Source: Lacticaseibacillus absianus (GTDB lineage Bacteria > Bacillota > Bacilli > Lactobacillales > Lactobacillaceae). Taken from it: a DNA stretch of 64,000 nucleotides. Every line of letters starts with the position of its first letter. The first letter of the stretch is position 1. Made by a program: the position numbers and the translations under genes. The notes beneath the pieces are model-generated. The model did no database searches. It was not told the DNA's origin and saw nothing but the letters and a program-made list of their open reading frames with translations. Positions 20,734-30,910 of this stretch are shown piece after piece. The stretch lies in the NCBI RefSeq assembly GCF_013407595.1, contig NZ_JABEKX010000003.1, positions 1 through 64,000 on the forward strand. The letters run 5' to 3'.

Positions 20734-21168
20734 ATGTTAGTACCTAAGCGTGTTAAGCACCGCCGCGAATTCCGTGGCAAGATGCGTGGTGCCGCTAAGG
20801 GTGGCAAAGAAGTGAACTTCGGCGAATTCGGCCTGCAGGCTCTGGAATCTCACTGGATCTCCAACCGTCAGATCGAAGCTGCCCGTATCGCGATGACCCG
20901 TTACATGAAGCGTGGCGGGAAAGTCTGGATCCGCATTTTCCCTCAAAAGTCCTACACCTCCAAGGGTGTCGGCGTACGTATGGGTAATGGTAAAGGTGCA
21001 CCATCCGGCTGGGTCGCAGTTGTTAAGCGCGAAAAGATCATGTTCGAAATCGCGGGCGTTCCTGAAGAAGTTGCGCGCGAAGCCCTTCGCTTGGCATCGA
21101 ACAAACTCCCTGTTCGCACAAAGATCGTGAAACGCGAGGAAGTAGGTGGCGAATCTAATGAAGGCTAA
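20734..21168 (+). CDS. rplP: 50S ribosomal protein L16
   Basis: 144 residues, start [19 protein letters not shown]; contacts the A and P site tRNAs. The ribosome site AGGAGG lies within the end of rpsC. The last 11 bases overlap rpmC. Confidence 0.98.
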   Translation: MLVPKRVKHRREFRGKMRGAAKGGKEVNFGEFGLQALESHWISNRQIEAARIAMTRYMKRGGKVWIRIFPQKSYTSKGVGVRMGNGKGAPSGWVAVVKREKIMFEIAGVPEEVAREALRLASNKLPVRTKIVKREEVGGESNEG

Positions 21169-21352
21169 AGAAATCACTGCATTGACCACTGCTGAGATGC
21201 TCGACAAGGAAAAGCAGTACAAGGAAGAGCTCTTCAACCTGCGCTTCCAACAGGCAACTGGTCAGCTTGAAAACACCGCTCGCTTGAAGCAGGTTCGGAA
21301 GAACATTGCACGGATCAAGACGGTCCTTCGGCAGCAAGAACTCAATAAATAA
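21158..21352 (+). CDS. rpmC: 50S ribosomal protein L29
   Basis: 64 residues, a two-helix coiled-coil protein near the tunnel exit. The start is set at ATG 21158 ([14 protein letters not shown]), which agrees with the family and has AGGTGG 8 nt upstream; a GTG 12 nt earlier falls in that site. It overlaps the rplP end by 11 nt, so the two are probably translationally coupled. Confidence 0.97.
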   Translation: MKAKEITALTTAEMLDKEKQYKEELFNLRFQQATGQLENTARLKQVRKNIARIKTVLRQQELNK

Positions 21353-21372
21353 TCGGAAAGGAGACAATCACC

Positions 21373-21636
21373 TTGGCAGAACGTAATTCTCGTAAGGTTT
21401 ATCAAGGCCGCGTCGTTTCAGACAAAATGGACAAGACCATTACCGTCGAAGTCAACACGTACAAGACTCACCCGGTATACGGCAAGCGCGTGAAGTACTC
21501 CAAGAAGTACTACGCACACGATGAGGAAAACACCGCAAACACCGGCGATCTTGTTCGCATCATGGAAACTCGTCCGATGTCTCGCAACAAGCGTTTCCGT
21601 TTATTGAACGTTGTCGAAAAGGCAGTTCGTATCTAA
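21373..21636 (+). CDS. rpsQ: 30S ribosomal protein S17
   Basis: 87 residues with a TTG start at 21373 after AAAGGAG; the product begins [21 protein letters not shown], typical of S17. OB-fold primary binder of the 16S 5' domain. Confidence 0.97.
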   Translation: MAERNSRKVYQGRVVSDKMDKTITVEVNTYKTHPVYGKRVKYSKKYYAHDEENTANTGDLVRIMETRPMSRNKRFRLLNVVEKAVRI

Positions 21637-21668
21637 TCTCGATATCGTGACGAAAGGAGGACCCATCC

Positions 21669-22037
21669 GTGATTCAACAAGAAAGTCGTCTTAAAGTGGC
21701 GGACAACTCTGGCGCCCGCGAATTACTGGTGATCAAAGTGCTTGGCGGTTCCTACCGCAAGACTGGTAACATCGGTGATATCGTCGTGGCAACTGTAAAA
21801 CAAGCTACACCAGGTGGCGTTGTCAAGAAGGCTGATGTTGTGAAGGCCGTTATCGTTCGTACCAAGTCTGGTGCGCACCGTGCAGACGGTTCCTACATCA
21901 AGTTCGATGAGAACGCGGCTGTCATCATCAACGCCGACAAGAGCCCAAAGGGGACTCGTATCTTTGGACCAGTCGCACGTGAACTGCGTGACGGCGATTT
22001 CATGAAGATCGTTTCCTTAGCGCCCGAAGTTCTGTAA
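21669..22037 (+). CDS. rplN: 50S ribosomal protein L14
   Basis: 122 residues, GTG start after AAAGGAGG. The start [20 protein letters not shown] is typical. First gene of the part that corresponds to the spc operon; there is no visible promoter here, so it is read from upstream. Confidence 0.98.
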   Translation: MIQQESRLKVADNSGARELLVIKVLGGSYRKTGNIGDIVVATVKQATPGGVVKKADVVKAVIVRTKSGAHRADGSYIKFDENAAVIINADKSPKGTRIFGPVARELRDGDFMKIVSLAPEVL

Positions 22038-22061
22038 TCTGACCTATAGGAGGTGCGAAAC

Positions 22062-22373
22062 ATGAAAATCAAAACTGGTGATAAAGTGCGTGTCATGCGC
22101 GGTAAAGACGCCGGCAAAGAGGGCACAGTGACCAAAGTGTTGCTCAAGGCTGACAAAGTCGTCGTCGAAGGCGTCAACATGATCAAGAAGCACCAAAAGC
22201 CAAACAACGCCAACCCACAGGGCGGCATTGTCGATCAGGAAGCGGCGATCCACGTGTCCAACGTGATGCTGCTCGATCCAGAAACCAACAAGCCAAGCCG
22301 GATCGCTACGACGATCAAAGACGGCAAGAAAGTGCGGATCGCCAAGAAGTCTGGTTCCGCGCTCGAAAAATAA
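22062..22373 (+). CDS. rplX: 50S ribosomal protein L24
   Basis: 103 residues with the KOW motif near the N-terminus ([20 protein letters not shown]). Start ATG 22062 lies after TAGGAGGTG; an in-frame GTG 9 nt earlier lies within the site and is rejected. Assembly initiator of the 50S subunit. Confidence 0.97.
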   Translation: MKIKTGDKVRVMRGKDAGKEGTVTKVLLKADKVVVEGVNMIKKHQKPNNANPQGGIVDQEAAIHVSNVMLLDPETNKPSRIATTIKDGKKVRIAKKSGSALEK

Positions 22374-22396
22374 TCAGAAAGGAGGACTAATCTCGT

Positions 22397-22939
22397 ATGA
22401 CTAACCGTTTACAAGACCGTTTTACCAAAGAAATCGCACCTGCTCTGGTTGAGAAGTTCAGCTACAAGAGCACGATGCAGACCCCGAAGATCGAAAAGAT
22501 CGTGCTGAACATGGGTGTTGGTGACGCGACCCAGAACGCGAAGAACCTCGACGAAGCCGTTGAGGAGCTGAAGCAGATCTCTGGCCAGCAACCGCTCATC
22601 ACCAAGGCGAAGAAGTCCATCGCGAACTTCCGCCTGCGTGAAGGCATGCCGATCGGTGCCAAGGTCACGCTGCGTGGCGAACGCATGTATGACTTCCTGG
22701 ACAAGCTGATCAACGTGTCCCTGCCACGTGTCCGTGACTTCCACGGGATCTCCGCCAAGTCCTTCGACGGGCGTGGGAACTACACCCTGGGTGTCAAGGA
22801 ACAACTGATCTTCCCTGAAGTGGATTACGACAAAGTGAACCGCGTTCGTGGGTTGGATGTTGTCATCGTCACCACTGCAAACACTGATGAAGAAGCGCTC
22901 GAACTGCTGAAGCAATTCGGGATGCCATTCGCTAAATAA
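22397..22939 (+). CDS. rplE: 50S ribosomal protein L5
   Basis: 180 residues; binds 5S rRNA and the P-site t[14 protein letters not shown] and [15 protein letters not shown] are conserved blocks. AAAGGAGG precedes the ATG. Confidence 0.98.
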   Translation: MTNRLQDRFTKEIAPALVEKFSYKSTMQTPKIEKIVLNMGVGDATQNAKNLDEAVEELKQISGQQPLITKAKKSIANFRLREGMPIGAKVTLRGERMYDFLDKLINVSLPRVRDFHGISAKSFDGRGNYTLGVKEQLIFPEVDYDKVNRVRGLDVVIVTTANTDEEALELLKQFGMPFAK

Positions 22940-22952
22940 GGGAGGGACACAC

Positions 22953-23138
22953 TTGGCTAAGAAGTCCATGATCGTGAAAAACAACCGGCCTGCAAAGTTC
23001 GCAGTGCAAGAATACACACGCTGCCAACGTTGTGGCCGCCCACACTCCGTTTACCGGAAGTTCAAGCTCTGCCGGATTTGCCTTCGCGAATTAGCACATG
23101 CCGGCCAGATCCCAGGCATGCGCAAAGCTAGCTGGTAA
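22953..23138 (+). CDS. rpsZ: 30S ribosomal protein S14 type Z
   Basis: 61 residues, the short zinc-binding form: CQRC and CRIC form the four-cysteine site. TTG start at 22953 after GGGAGGG. Zinc-independent (about 89-residue) paralogues exist in many lactobacilli but are not in this window. Confidence 0.97.
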   Translation: MAKKSMIVKNNRPAKFAVQEYTRCQRCGRPHSVYRKFKLCRICLRELAHAGQIPGMRKASW

Positions 23139-23168
23139 ACCACTACTCAGTCAAAGGAGGTTAAATCA

Positions 23169-23567
23169 ATGGTCTTGACCGATCCAATCGCAGATTACTT
23201 GACCCGCATTCGTAACGCCAACATGGTTCGTCACGAATCTCTGGTCGTACCTGCATCTAAGATGAAAATCAACATTTCCGAGATCTTAAAGTCCGAAGGC
23301 TTCATTCGTGATTATGAAGTCATCGAAGACGACAAGCAGGGCATGATCCGTCTCTTCCTGAAGTATGGGAAGAACAACGAACGGGTCATCTCCGGTTTGA
23401 AGCGTATCTCTAAGCCAGGCTTGCGTTCTTACGTGAAGTCTAACGAAGTGCCCAAGGTACTGAACGGCTTAGGCATCGCGATCCTTTCCACTCCAGAAGG
23501 CGTGATCACCGACAAAGAAGCCCGCGCGAAGAACGTTGGCGGCGAAGTGCTCGCTTACATCTGGTAA
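23169..23567 (+). CDS. rpsH: 30S ribosomal protein S8
   Basis: 132 residues, start [20 protein letters not shown]-terminal [28 protein letters not shown] lies 8 nt before the ATG. S8 represses the spc operon in E. coli; no equivalent site was identified here. Confidence 0.98.
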   Translation: MVLTDPIADYLTRIRNANMVRHESLVVPASKMKINISEILKSEGFIRDYEVIEDDKQGMIRLFLKYGKNNERVISGLKRISKPGLRSYVKSNEVPKVLNGLGIAILSTPEGVITDKEARAKNVGGEVLAYIW

Positions 23568-23597
23568 TACAACACATTCAAAAGGAGGTGCCCACAA

Positions 23598-24128
23598 GTG
23601 AGTCGTATTGGTAATAAAGCTATCACCGTCCCAGCTGGTGTTGAGATCAAGCTGGACGGCGAAAACATCACCGTTAAAGGGCCTAAAGGCGAACTGACTC
23701 GCCATTTCGCCCCTGAAATCGAAATGCACCAGGAAGGCGCTGAGATCACATTCACGCGTCCTGACGATTCTTGGAAGGCGATGCACGGCACGATGCGTGC
23801 GAACCTGAACAACATGATCGTTGGTGTGACCGATGGCTTCGTGAAGAAGCTCAAGCTCGTCGGGGTCGGCTACCGTGCCCAGAAGCAAGGCAAGAAGCTT
23901 GTTCTGGCCGTCGGTTACTCCCATCCAGTCGAGATGGAAGCCCCTGCAGGCGTTGAATTCGATGTGCCAAGCAACACCGAGATCAACGTGTCCGGGATCT
24001 CCAAGCAGGTCGTCGGTCAGTTCGCTGCCGAGATCCGCGCGGTCCGCTCCCCAGAACCTTACAAAGGCAAGGGTATTCGCTACGTTGATGAATACGTTCG
24101 TCGTAAGGAAGGTAAGACTGGTAAGTAG
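23598..24128 (+). CDS. rplF: 50S ribosomal protein L6
   Basis: 176 residues, two similar alpha/beta domains; C-terminal signature [17 protein letters not shown] start after AAAGGAGGTG. Confidence 0.98.
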   Translation: MSRIGNKAITVPAGVEIKLDGENITVKGPKGELTRHFAPEIEMHQEGAEITFTRPDDSWKAMHGTMRANLNNMIVGVTDGFVKKLKLVGVGYRAQKQGKKLVLAVGYSHPVEMEAPAGVEFDVPSNTEINVSGISKQVVGQFAAEIRAVRSPEPYKGKGIRYVDEYVRRKEGKTGK

Positions 24129-24170
24129 TCGTTAGACAATTCCTAAACAAGAAAACAAGAGGTGAACATT

Positions 24171-24530
24171 GTGATTTCCAAACCAGATAAAAACAAAACT
24201 CGGCAACGGCGTCACGCGCGTGTCCGGGGTAAGATTTCTGGTACGAGCGAGCGCCCACGCTTGAACATTTTCCGTTCTAACAAAAACATCTACGCGCAAT
24301 TAATTGATGACGTAGCGGGTGTGACGCTAGCAAGTGCCTCCACTCTTGATAAAGAAATTGCTGCTTCCGACAGCAAGACTGAAGCGGCCGCTGCCGTTGG
24401 TGCCCTTGTGGCGCAACGCGCGGTTGCTGCCGGTCACAAAGTTGTGGTCTTTGACCGTGGTGGTTACCTCTATCATGGTCGCGTGCAGGCGCTCGCTGAA
24501 GCTGCACGTGAAAACGGCCTTGAATTCTAA
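24171..24530 (+). CDS. rplR: 50S ribosomal protein L18
   Basis: 119 residues; 5S rRNA binder. Start taken as GTG 24171 ([20 protein letters not shown]), as in other lactobacilli, 5 nt after AGAGGTGA; the GTG at 24162 lies in that site. The C-terminal [20 protein letters not shown] is intact. Confidence 0.97.
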   Translation: MISKPDKNKTRQRRHARVRGKISGTSERPRLNIFRSNKNIYAQLIDDVAGVTLASASTLDKEIAASDSKTEAAAAVGALVAQRAVAAGHKVVVFDRGGYLYHGRVQALAEAARENGLEF

Positions 24531-24551
24531 TCAAAGGAGGATAACCAACAC

Positions 24552-25055
24552 ATGGCATCATACATTGATCCAAACCAACTTGACTTAGAAGACCGCGTCG
24601 TTGCGATCAACCGGGTCACCAAAGTTGTCAAAGGTGGTCGTCGGCTGCGTTTCGCAACCATCGCGATCGTCGGCGACAAGCACGGTCACGTCGGCTTCGG
24701 GACCGGTAAGGCGCAGGAAGTGCCAGAAGCGATCCGCAAAGCGGTCGAAGACGCCAAGAAGAACCTGATCGAAGTGCCGATCGTTGGGACCACGATCCCT
24801 CACGAGGTCATCGGTCACTTCGGCGCTGGTGAAGTGCTGCTGAAGCCAGCCGTTGAAGGTTCCGGGGTTGCCGCTGGGGGCGCCGTTCGTGCCGTCATGG
24901 AACTCGCCGGCATCGCAGACGTTACCAGCAAGTCTCTGGGTCGTAACACGCCGATCAACATGATCCGTGCAACCATCGCTGGCCTTGAACAGCTCAAGAC
25001 CATCCAAGAAGTTGCCGATCTCCGCGGCGTGTCCGTTTCTCACTTACAAGACTAG
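24552..25055 (+). CDS. rpsE: 30S ribosomal protein S5
   Basis: 167 residues with the double-stranded RNA-binding-like N-terminal domain ([20 protein letters not shown]) that includes the spectinomycin loop, and the [13 protein letters not shown]-terminal block. AAAGGAGG precedes the ATG. Confidence 0.98.
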   Translation: MASYIDPNQLDLEDRVVAINRVTKVVKGGRRLRFATIAIVGDKHGHVGFGTGKAQEVPEAIRKAVEDAKKNLIEVPIVGTTIPHEVIGHFGAGEVLLKPAVEGSGVAAGGAVRAVMELAGIADVTSKSLGRNTPINMIRATIAGLEQLKTIQEVADLRGVSVSHLQD

Positions 25056-25066
25056 GAGGGCACATA

Positions 25067-25252
25067 ATGGCTCAATTAAAGATCACGTTGACCCGCAGTG
25101 CTGCTCACCGGTTGCCGAAGCAACGTACGATTGTGAAGGAACTCGGTCTTGGTCGGGTGAACAGCTCTGTTGTAAAGCCTGACAACGCAGCCACTCGTGG
25201 TGCGATTTTCCAGATTTCCCACTTGGTTTCTGTTGAAGAGATCAAGGACTAA
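25067..25252 (+). CDS. rpmD: 50S ribosomal protein L30
   Basis: 61 residues, start [16 protein letters not shown], followed by [18 protein letters not shown] overlaps the rpsE stop. Confidence 0.97.
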   Translation: MAQLKITLTRSAAHRLPKQRTIVKELGLGRVNSSVVKPDNAATRGAIFQISHLVSVEEIKD

Positions 25253-25284
25253 ACGACTAATCAGAAACGGAGGTGTCCTAGAGT

Positions 25285-25725
25285 ATGAAGTTGCATGAAT
25301 TAAAGCCAAGCGAAGGTTCTCGTCACCACGGCAAGCGCCTGGGTCGCGGTACTTCCAGCGGTCAAGGTAAGACGGCGGGTAAAGGCCAAAAGGGTCAACT
25401 GGCTCGTCAGGGCGGTAAGACGCGCCTTGGGTTCGAAGGTGGCCAGATGCCACTGTTCCGGCGTATGCCAAAGCGCGGTTTCAAGAACATCAACCGCAAG
25501 GAATACGCGATCGTCAACCTGTTGGACCTCAACAAGTTCGAAGATGGGACCGAGATCACGCCAGCACTGCTGGTCGAATCCGGCCTGATCAAGGACGAAA
25601 AAGACGGCATCAAGCTGTTGGCGAATGGCCAACTCGACAAGAAGCTGACGGTCAAGGTCAATAAGGCATCTGAAGCTGCTGTTGAAGCAGTGAATGCCGC
25701 AGGCGGTTCGATTGAGGTGATCTAA
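25285..25725 (+). CDS. rplO: 50S ribosomal protein L15
   Basis: 146 residues. The long glycine/basic N-terminal extension ([20 protein letters not shown]) wraps 23S rRNA. The stop overlaps the secY start (TAATG), coupling it to the translocon gene. Confidence 0.98.
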   Translation: MKLHELKPSEGSRHHGKRLGRGTSSGQGKTAGKGQKGQLARQGGKTRLGFEGGQMPLFRRMPKRGFKNINRKEYAIVNLLDLNKFEDGTEITPALLVESGLIKDEKDGIKLLANGQLDKKLTVKVNKASEAAVEAVNAAGGSIEVI

Positions 25726-27038
25726 TGCTGAAAACCCTCATAAACGCGCTCAAAGTGAAGGAGATCCGTAATAAGATCCTGTTCACCTTAGGCGTTTTAC
25801 TGGTTTATCGGTTAGGTGCTCAAATCTCGGTTCCAGGGGTCGACGCATCCGCGTTGACTAAAATCAGTGAGACTGGCTTGATCCCACTGCTCGACACCGT
25901 CAGCGGTGGTGGCTTAGCGAACTATTCGATTTTCTCCATGGGGGTTTCACCATACATCACGGCTCAGATCGTTGTTCAACTGTTGCAGATGGACATCGTG
26001 CCTAAATTCGTTGAATGGAGCAAGCAGGGGGAAGTTGGTCGCCGCAAGCTGAACCAAGTCACGCGTTACCTGACCATCATCCTGGGCTTCTTCCAGGCGG
26101 TCGGCATCACCGCTGGGTTCCAGACGTTGTCCGTTTACGGACTGGTCAAGAACCCGACCATTCAGACCTACGTCGTCATCGGGATCATTTTGACCGGTGG
26201 GACGATGCTCCTGACTTGGTTGGGTGAGCAGATCACCGACAAAGGGGTCGGCAACGGCGTTTCGATGATCATCTTCGCGGGGATCATCGCCCGGATGCCA
26301 AGTGGCCTCTACTCACTGTTCAACGATAACTGGACTAACAATGATCCCGCGGACCGCTGGCAGGGTGTGCTGTTCATGCTCGGGCTTGCGATCATCTTGA
26401 TCATCGTGATCACGTTCGTCACCTGGGTCCAACAGGCCAACCGGAAGATTCCGATCCAATACACGCGGCGCGTGACCGCGGCGGGGAGCAACAGCTACCT
26501 GCCCCTGAAGGTCAACGTTGCGGGGGTTATCCCCGTGATCTTCGCCAGTTCCTTCATCGTGACGCCACAGACCATCTTGATGGCCTTCCAGGCGAAGCAC
26601 AGCGGTGACGGCTGGTATCAAGTCATGACGAACATCTTCAACATGCAAAAGCCGGCCGGGACGGCGATCTACACCCTCCTGATCGTGCTCTTCACCTTCT
26701 TCTACGCGTTCGTTCAAGTCAACCCAGAAAAAGTGGCCGAGAACCTGACCAAGCAGGGGAGTTACATCCCAGGCGTTTGGCCAGGGAAGGAAACTGAGAA
26801 GTACCTGTCTGGGGTGCTGATGCGTCTGTCCACCGTGGGCGCCCTGTTCCTGGGTGTCGTCGCCCTGCTGCCGCAGCTGGCGTCGAACATCTGGGGCTTG
26901 CCGCAATCCATCGGGCTGGGCGGGACTAGTCTCCTGATCGTCGTCATGACGGCCATCGAGCTGGTGCGTCAGTTGAACGGGTTGCTGATGAAGCGTGAGT
27001 ACGTCGGCTTCATCCGCGATGATCTCGTCAAAGACTAA
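25725..27038 (+). CDS. secY: Preprotein translocase subunit SecY
   Basis: 437-residue integral membrane channel with ten transmembrane segments. The plug region LLDTVSGGGLANYSIFSMGV follows TM1 and the pore-ring isoleucines; the cytosolic C5 loop around residues 340-360 carries the SecA/ribosome contacts. It forms the general secretion pore with SecE and SecG. Starts inside the rplO stop and is followed by adk after 21 nt. Confidence 0.98.
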   Translation: MLKTLINALKVKEIRNKILFTLGVLLVYRLGAQISVPGVDASALTKISETGLIPLLDTVSGGGLANYSIFSMGVSPYITAQIVVQLLQMDIVPKFVEWSKQGEVGRRKLNQVTRYLTIILGFFQAVGITAGFQTLSVYGLVKNPTIQTYVVIGIILTGGTMLLTWLGEQITDKGVGNGVSMIIFAGIIARMPSGLYSLFNDNWTNNDPADRWQGVLFMLGLAIILIIVITFVTWVQQANRKIPIQYTRRVTAAGSNSYLPLKVNVAGVIPVIFASSFIVTPQTILMAFQAKHSGDGWYQVMTNIFNMQKPAGTAIYTLLIVLFTFFYAFVQVNPEKVAENLTKQGSYIPGVWPGKETEKYLSGVLMRLSTVGALFLGVVALLPQLASNIWGLPQSIGLGGTSLLIVVMTAIELVRQLNGLLMKREYVGFIRDDLVKD

Positions 27039-27059
27039 CAATATTGAGGAGGATGCAAC

Positions 27060-27716
27060 GTGAATCTCATTTTAATGGGACTTCCCGGTGCAGGTAAGGG
27101 GACGCAGGCGGAGCGTATCGAAGCCGCGTACCCGATTGCCCACATCAGTACAGGGGATATGTTTCGTGCCGCGATGGCGGCCGGAACTGAGTTGGGACTG
27201 AAGGCCAAGTCTTACATGGACGCAGGCGCATTGGTCCCAGACGAAGTGACCAACGGGATCGTGAAGGACCGCTTGGCGGAACCCGACACAGACGCCGGGT
27301 ACATGCTTGATGGCTTCCCGCGGACGATCGCTCAGGCCGAAGCGCTTGAGCAGATCACGACCGACTTGAACAAGCCGGTCGACGCGGTGATCAACATCGC
27401 CGTGGCCCCTGACGTCTTGGTCGATCGCCTGTCCGGCCGCTACATCTGCAAGACCTGTGGGGCAACGTACCACAAGCTCTACAACCCGACCAAGGTCGAG
27501 GGGACTTGCGATCGCTGCGGGGGCCACGAATTCTTCCAGCGTGAAGACGACAAGCCTGAAACCGTGAAGAACCGCCTCAAAGTAAACATCGAAATGAACA
27601 CCCCACTGCTTGACTTCTACCAGCAACGCAAGCTGCTGTTCAACGTCAACGGGGACCAAGACATCGACTTGGTATTTGCAGAGATCCAAAACATCCTGGC
27701 CACTGTTGCAAAGTAG
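27060..27716 (+). CDS. adk: Adenylate kinase
   Basis: 218 residues. P-loop [10 protein letters not shown] (7-16), DGFPRT in the core, and the LID domain with a four-cysteine zinc site (CKTC near 129-132 and CDRC near 149-152), typical of Gram-positive adenylate kinases. Catalyses ATP + AMP to 2 ADP. GTG start after GAGGAGG. Last gene before the infA promoter. Confidence 0.98.
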   Translation: MNLILMGLPGAGKGTQAERIEAAYPIAHISTGDMFRAAMAAGTELGLKAKSYMDAGALVPDEVTNGIVKDRLAEPDTDAGYMLDGFPRTIAQAEALEQITTDLNKPVDAVINIAVAPDVLVDRLSGRYICKTCGATYHKLYNPTKVEGTCDRCGGHEFFQREDDKPETVKNRLKVNIEMNTPLLDFYQQRKLLFNVNGDQDIDLVFAEIQNILATVAK

Positions 27717-27746
27717 AGGACTCGCCTTTGCCGCATTTCCTGACTG

Positions 27747-27775
27747 TTTTCAAAGTCCAGACTTTATGGTACAAT
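27747..27775 (+). promoter_or_regulatory. infA promoter
   Basis: Extended -10 TGG-TACAAT (TACAAT at 27770-27775) with a fair -35 TTTTCA at 27747-27752, 17-bp spacer. No terminator precedes it, so infA-rpmJ-rpsM-rpsK-rpoA-rplQ can be read from here as well as from upstream. Confidence 0.75.
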
Positions 27776-27854
27776 ATCGCGGTATGTGCGGTGAGTGCCA
27801 GTGGCCTCACCCTTTTCGCGCGTTAGAACCAAACATCTAGGAGGAATAACTTCA

Positions 27855-28073
27855 GTGGCAAAAGACGATGTAATCGAAATTCAAGGCACCGTGGTCGATA
27901 CGTTACCGAACGCGATGTTTAAAGTCGAGCTTGAAAACGGCGCGACGATCCTGGCACACGTGTCAGGCAAGATCCGGATGCACTACATCCGCATCCTGCC
28001 GGGCGACCGGGTGACCGTGGAGCTGTCGCCGTACGACCTGACCAAGGGCCGCATCACGTACCGTTTCAAGTAG
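27855..28073 (+). CDS. infA: Translation initiation factor IF-1
   Basis: 72 residues, one S1-type OB fold that occupies the A site during initiation. GTG start at 27855 after AGGAGGAA gives [19 protein letters not shown], the standard start; a longer frame from 27795 includes the promoter-proximal leader and is not coding. Confidence 0.97.
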   Translation: MAKDDVIEIQGTVVDTLPNAMFKVELENGATILAHVSGKIRMHYIRILPGDRVTVELSPYDLTKGRITYRFK

Positions 28074-28082
28074 TTTGCCAGA

Positions 28083-28190
28083 GTGCGAGCTGGGGCGGGT
28101 GAGCCGGTCGGCTAGCGGACGACACGCAAGGTAGGCAGCGCCTGCCGCAGTGTGTTGACGCTAGACGCGCGGCTCAGTCCCAGCGAGCAC
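28083..28190 (+). ncRNA. Long rod-like structured RNA between infA and rpmJ
   Basis: The 140-nt gap folds almost end to end. From outside inward: GTGC (28083-28086) with GCAC (28187-28190); a GA/GA internal loop that could form tandem G-A pairs; GCTGGGGC (28089-28096) with GTCCCAGC (28177-28184); a GGG bulge; TGAGCCG (28100-28106) with CGGCTCA (28170-28176); CTAGCG (28112-28117) with CGCTAG (28159-28164); ACACGC (28122-28127) with GTGTGT-type partners (28150-28155); and a terminal GGCAG-CGC-CTGCC (28134-28146). No T tract follows and the rpmJ ribosome site stays free. No known family was recognised by eye. Confidence 0.7.
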
Positions 28191-28213
28191 GTTTAAGAGG
28201 AGGCTTAAAAATC

Positions 28214-28330
28214 ATGAAAGTACGCCCATCTGTTAAAAAGATGTGTGAGCACTGCAAAGTGATCCGCCGCAAAGGCCGTGTCATGATCATTTGCCCTGCT
28301 AACCCGAAGCACAAGCAACGCCAAGGCTAA
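28214..28330 (+). CDS. rpmJ: 50S ribosomal protein L36
   Basis: 38 residues, [20 protein letters not shown] to the end KHKQRQG. The zinc ligands are C11, C14, C27 and H33, so this is the zinc-binding form. GAGGAGG lies 10 nt before the ATG. Preceded by the structured RNA at 28083-28190. Confidence 0.97.
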   Translation: MKVRPSVKKMCEHCKVIRRKGRVMIICPANPKHKQRQG

Positions 28331-28360
28331 ACCCAATAATATATAGGAGGTGTCACTCGT

Positions 28361-28726
28361 ATGGCTCGTATCGCTGGTGTCGACTTACCACGTGGTAAGC
28401 AAATCGTTATTGCCCTGACCTACATTTTTGGGATCGGCAAGACCACCGCTCAAAAGATCCTGAAGGAAGCAGACGTCGCTGAAAACGTCCGCGTTGAAGA
28501 CCTGACCCCGGACCAGGAAGATAAGATCCGTGCAGCCGTTGACAACGTCAAAGTTGAAGGCGATCTGCGTCGTGAAGTCAGCTTGAACATCAAGCGGCTC
28601 CAAGAGATCGGCTCTTACCGTGGGATCCGCCACCGTCGTGGTCTGCCTGTTCGCGGTCAGAACACCAAGAACAACGCACGCACCCGCAAAGGTAAGAAAG
28701 TTACCATTGCCGGCAAGAAGAAATAA
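28361..28726 (+). CDS. rpsM: 30S ribosomal protein S13
   Basis: 121 residues, start [17 protein letters not shown]-terminal [20 protein letters not shown] contacts P-site tRNA. TAGGAGGTG before the ATG. Confidence 0.98.
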   Translation: MARIAGVDLPRGKQIVIALTYIFGIGKTTAQKILKEADVAENVRVEDLTPDQEDKIRAAVDNVKVEGDLRREVSLNIKRLQEIGSYRGIRHRRGLPVRGQNTKNNARTRKGKKVTIAGKKK

Positions 28727-28747
28727 CTAAAAAGGAGGTAAAATTCG

Positions 28748-29137
28748 ATGGCAGCACGTAAAACAACTCGTAAGCGTCGTGTAAAGAAGAACATTGAGTC
28801 CGGTGTGGCACACATCCACTCCACGTTCAACAACACGATCGTCATGATCACCGACCCTCGCGGTAACGCGATCGCCTGGTCTTCCGCCGGTTCCCTGGGC
28901 TTCAAGGGCTCCCGTAAGTCCACGCCTTTCGCCGCGCAGATGGCCGCTGAAGCAGCCGCAAAGGAATCCATGGAACATGGGATGAAGTCTGTTGAAGTGA
29001 CCGTTAAAGGCCCTGGTTCTGGCCGTGAAGCTGCGATTCGTTCCCTCCAAGCAACTGGGCTTGAAGTGACTGCGATTCGCGACGTAACACCAGTTCCTCA
29101 CAACGGTTCCCGTCCTCCAAAGCGTCGTCGTGTGTAA
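28748..29137 (+). CDS. rpsK: 30S ribosomal protein S11
   Basis: 129 residues; platform protein near the mRNA exit. Conserved [19 protein letters not shown] and the basic C-terminus PPKRRRV. AAAGGAGG precedes the ATG. A 66-nt gap with a small CGAC-GAAT-GTCG hairpin separates it from rpoA. Confidence 0.98.
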   Translation: MAARKTTRKRRVKKNIESGVAHIHSTFNNTIVMITDPRGNAIAWSSAGSLGFKGSRKSTPFAAQMAAEAAAKESMEHGMKSVEVTVKGPGSGREAAIRSLQATGLEVTAIRDVTPVPHNGSRPPKRRRV

Positions 29138-29203
29138 TTGTCACCAACGACGAATGTCGAAGGGGCAAGGTTCACTTCTCGTTTTGAAAGGGGTACAGAC
29201 TAG

Positions 29204-30142
29204 ATGATCGAATTTGAAAAGCCGAACATCACCAAAGTTGACGAAAGCACCAACTACGGCAAGTTTGTGGTCGAACCGCTTGAACGCGGCTACGGCACCA
29301 CGTTGGGTAACTCGCTGCGTCGCATCCTGTTATCCTCTCTGCCTGGTGCTGCGGTGTCCAACATCCAGATCGATGGTGTGCTCCACGAGTTCTCCACGAT
29401 CGACGGTGTGCTGGAAGACGTCACCCAGATCATCCTGAACATCAAGAAGCTCGCTTTGAAGATGAACACGGATGAGGACAAAACCGTCGAGATCGACGTC
29501 ACCGGTCCTGCGACTGTGACTGCCGCCGATATCGTGACCGACAGCGATGTTGAAGTGCTTAATCCTGAACAGTACATCTGTACCGTTGCAGAAGGCGGTC
29601 GCTTCCACGTGCGCATGACGGTCCGCACCGGTCGGGGCTACGTGCCAGCAGACCAAAACAAGAGCGACGACATGCCGATTGGGGTATTGCCTGTCGACTC
29701 GATTTTCACCCCAATCAGTCGGGTCAACTACCAAGTTGAAAGTGCTCGCGTTGGTCGACGCAACGACTTCGACAAGCTGACTTTGGATGTTTGGACGAAC
29801 GGTTCGATCTCTCCGCGCGAAGCGATCAGCTTGGCTGCGAAGATCCTGACCGAACATCTCGACATCTTCGTCAACTTGACCGATGAAGCCAAGAACGCCG
29901 AGATCATGGTTGAGAAGGAAGAGACACACAAAGAGAAGATGCTCGAGATGACGATCGAAGAGCTCGACTTGAGTGTTCGCTCCTACAACTGCTTGAAGCG
30001 TGCTGGGATCAACACGGTTCAGGAGTTAACCAACAAAACAGAAGCCGATATGATGAAGGTGCGCAACTTAGGCCGCAAATCACTTGAAGAAGTGAAGAAC
30101 AAGTTGTCCGACTTGGGTCTGGGTCTGCGTAAAGAAGATTAA
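29204..30142 (+). CDS. rpoA: RNA polymerase alpha subunit
   Basis: 312 residues. N-terminal dimerisation and assembly domain (1-230, with [20 protein letters not shown]), a flexible linker, and C-terminal domain (about 245-312) with the helix-hairpin-helix [16 protein letters not shown] that contacts UP elements and activators. AAAGGGG lies about 9 nt before the ATG. Confidence 0.98.
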   Translation: MIEFEKPNITKVDESTNYGKFVVEPLERGYGTTLGNSLRRILLSSLPGAAVSNIQIDGVLHEFSTIDGVLEDVTQIILNIKKLALKMNTDEDKTVEIDVTGPATVTAADIVTDSDVEVLNPEQYICTVAEGGRFHVRMTVRTGRGYVPADQNKSDDMPIGVLPVDSIFTPISRVNYQVESARVGRRNDFDKLTLDVWTNGSISPREAISLAAKILTEHLDIFVNLTDEAKNAEIMVEKEETHKEKMLEMTIEELDLSVRSYNCLKRAGINTVQELTNKTEADMMKVRNLGRKSLEEVKNKLSDLGLGLRKED

Positions 30143-30163
30143 TCTCGAAAAGGAGGCCAATCC

Positions 30164-30544
30164 ATGAGTTACCGGAAATTAGGGCGTACGAGCTCTCAAC
30201 GTAAGGCATTGCTTCGCGATCTCACGACGGATCTGATCATCAACGAACGGATCACGACGACCGAAGCACGCGCCAAGGAGATCCGCTCCACGACGGAAAA
30301 GATGATCACCTTGGGTAAGCGCGGCGATCTGCACGCTCGCCGTCAGGCCGCAGCATTCCTGCGCAACGAAATCGCGAGTGTCAAGGAAGAAGGCGACCAG
30401 GTCGTCGTTCAGTCCGCACTGCAGAAGCTGTTCGCCGACGTGGCACCACGCTACGCTGAACGCAACGGTGGTTACACTCGCATCATGAAGACGACTGCTC
30501 GCCGCGGCGACGCTGCGCAGATGGTCATCATCGAACTCGTCTAA
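30164..30544 (+). CDS. rplQ: 50S ribosomal protein L17
   Basis: 126 residues, start [20 protein letters not shown]. Last gene of the superoperon, followed by a structured 3' RNA and a terminator. AAAGGAGG precedes the ATG. Confidence 0.98.
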   Translation: MSYRKLGRTSSQRKALLRDLTTDLIINERITTTEARAKEIRSTTEKMITLGKRGDLHARRQAAAFLRNEIASVKEEGDQVVVQSALQKLFADVAPRYAERNGGYTRIMKTTARRGDAAQMVIIELV

Positions 30545-30572
30545 TTCAATAGACTGTTCGCTGTTTTCAAAA

Positions 30573-30720
30573 CCGAGCTGACCCCTGTGGCCAGTTCACT
30601 TTGATCATTTGATCGATGGAGCGTTACGATGTTGGCTACCTTTTGGTATGGGCGCATGCCCCAGGCTTCGGCCTGCCGAGTCTAGCTTGCGAGCACCGGG
30701 CGACCGGTGTCTCCATCTCA
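30573..30720 (+). ncRNA. L17 downstream element candidate (rplQ 3' UTR)
   Basis: A perfect closing stem GATGGAG (30615-30621) with CTCCATC (30711-30717) encloses a row of hairpins: TACC-TTTT-GGTA (30637-30648), GGGC-GCAT-GCCC (30650-30661), CAGGC-TTCG-GCCTG (30662-30675), GCT-TGCG-AGC (30685-30694) and CACCGG-GCGA-CCGGTG (30694-30709). TTCG and GCGA (GNRA) are stable tetraloops. A further hairpin GAGCTG/CAGTTC lies at about 30573-30598. A conserved RNA named L17DE is known immediately downstream of rplQ in lactic acid bacteria and Listeria; position and architecture fit, though the family model was not run. Confidence 0.8.
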
Positions 30721-30740
30721 AATGATTTTTTACATACTGG

Positions 30741-30766
30741 GCGAGTCGCATGCGGCTCGCTTTTTT
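30741..30766 (+). terminator. Terminator of the S10-spc-alpha superoperon
   Basis: GCGAGTCGC-AT-GCGGCTCGC stem (one T-G pair) at 30741-30760, then six T. It lies 24 nt after the L17 downstream element. Confidence 0.93.
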
Positions 30767-30910
30767 GCTGCCAACGCGGCCCGCCGGCAGGTTGTTACAT
30801 CTGTGTGAGGCGCTGTCGTTGACCAATCCCTAGGTAAGTTGATACCGTGAAAGTAGGTCTTTATGACCTGTTGTAGGTGGATGTGCGGTTAGCTGAAAGG
30901 AAGGATCGAA

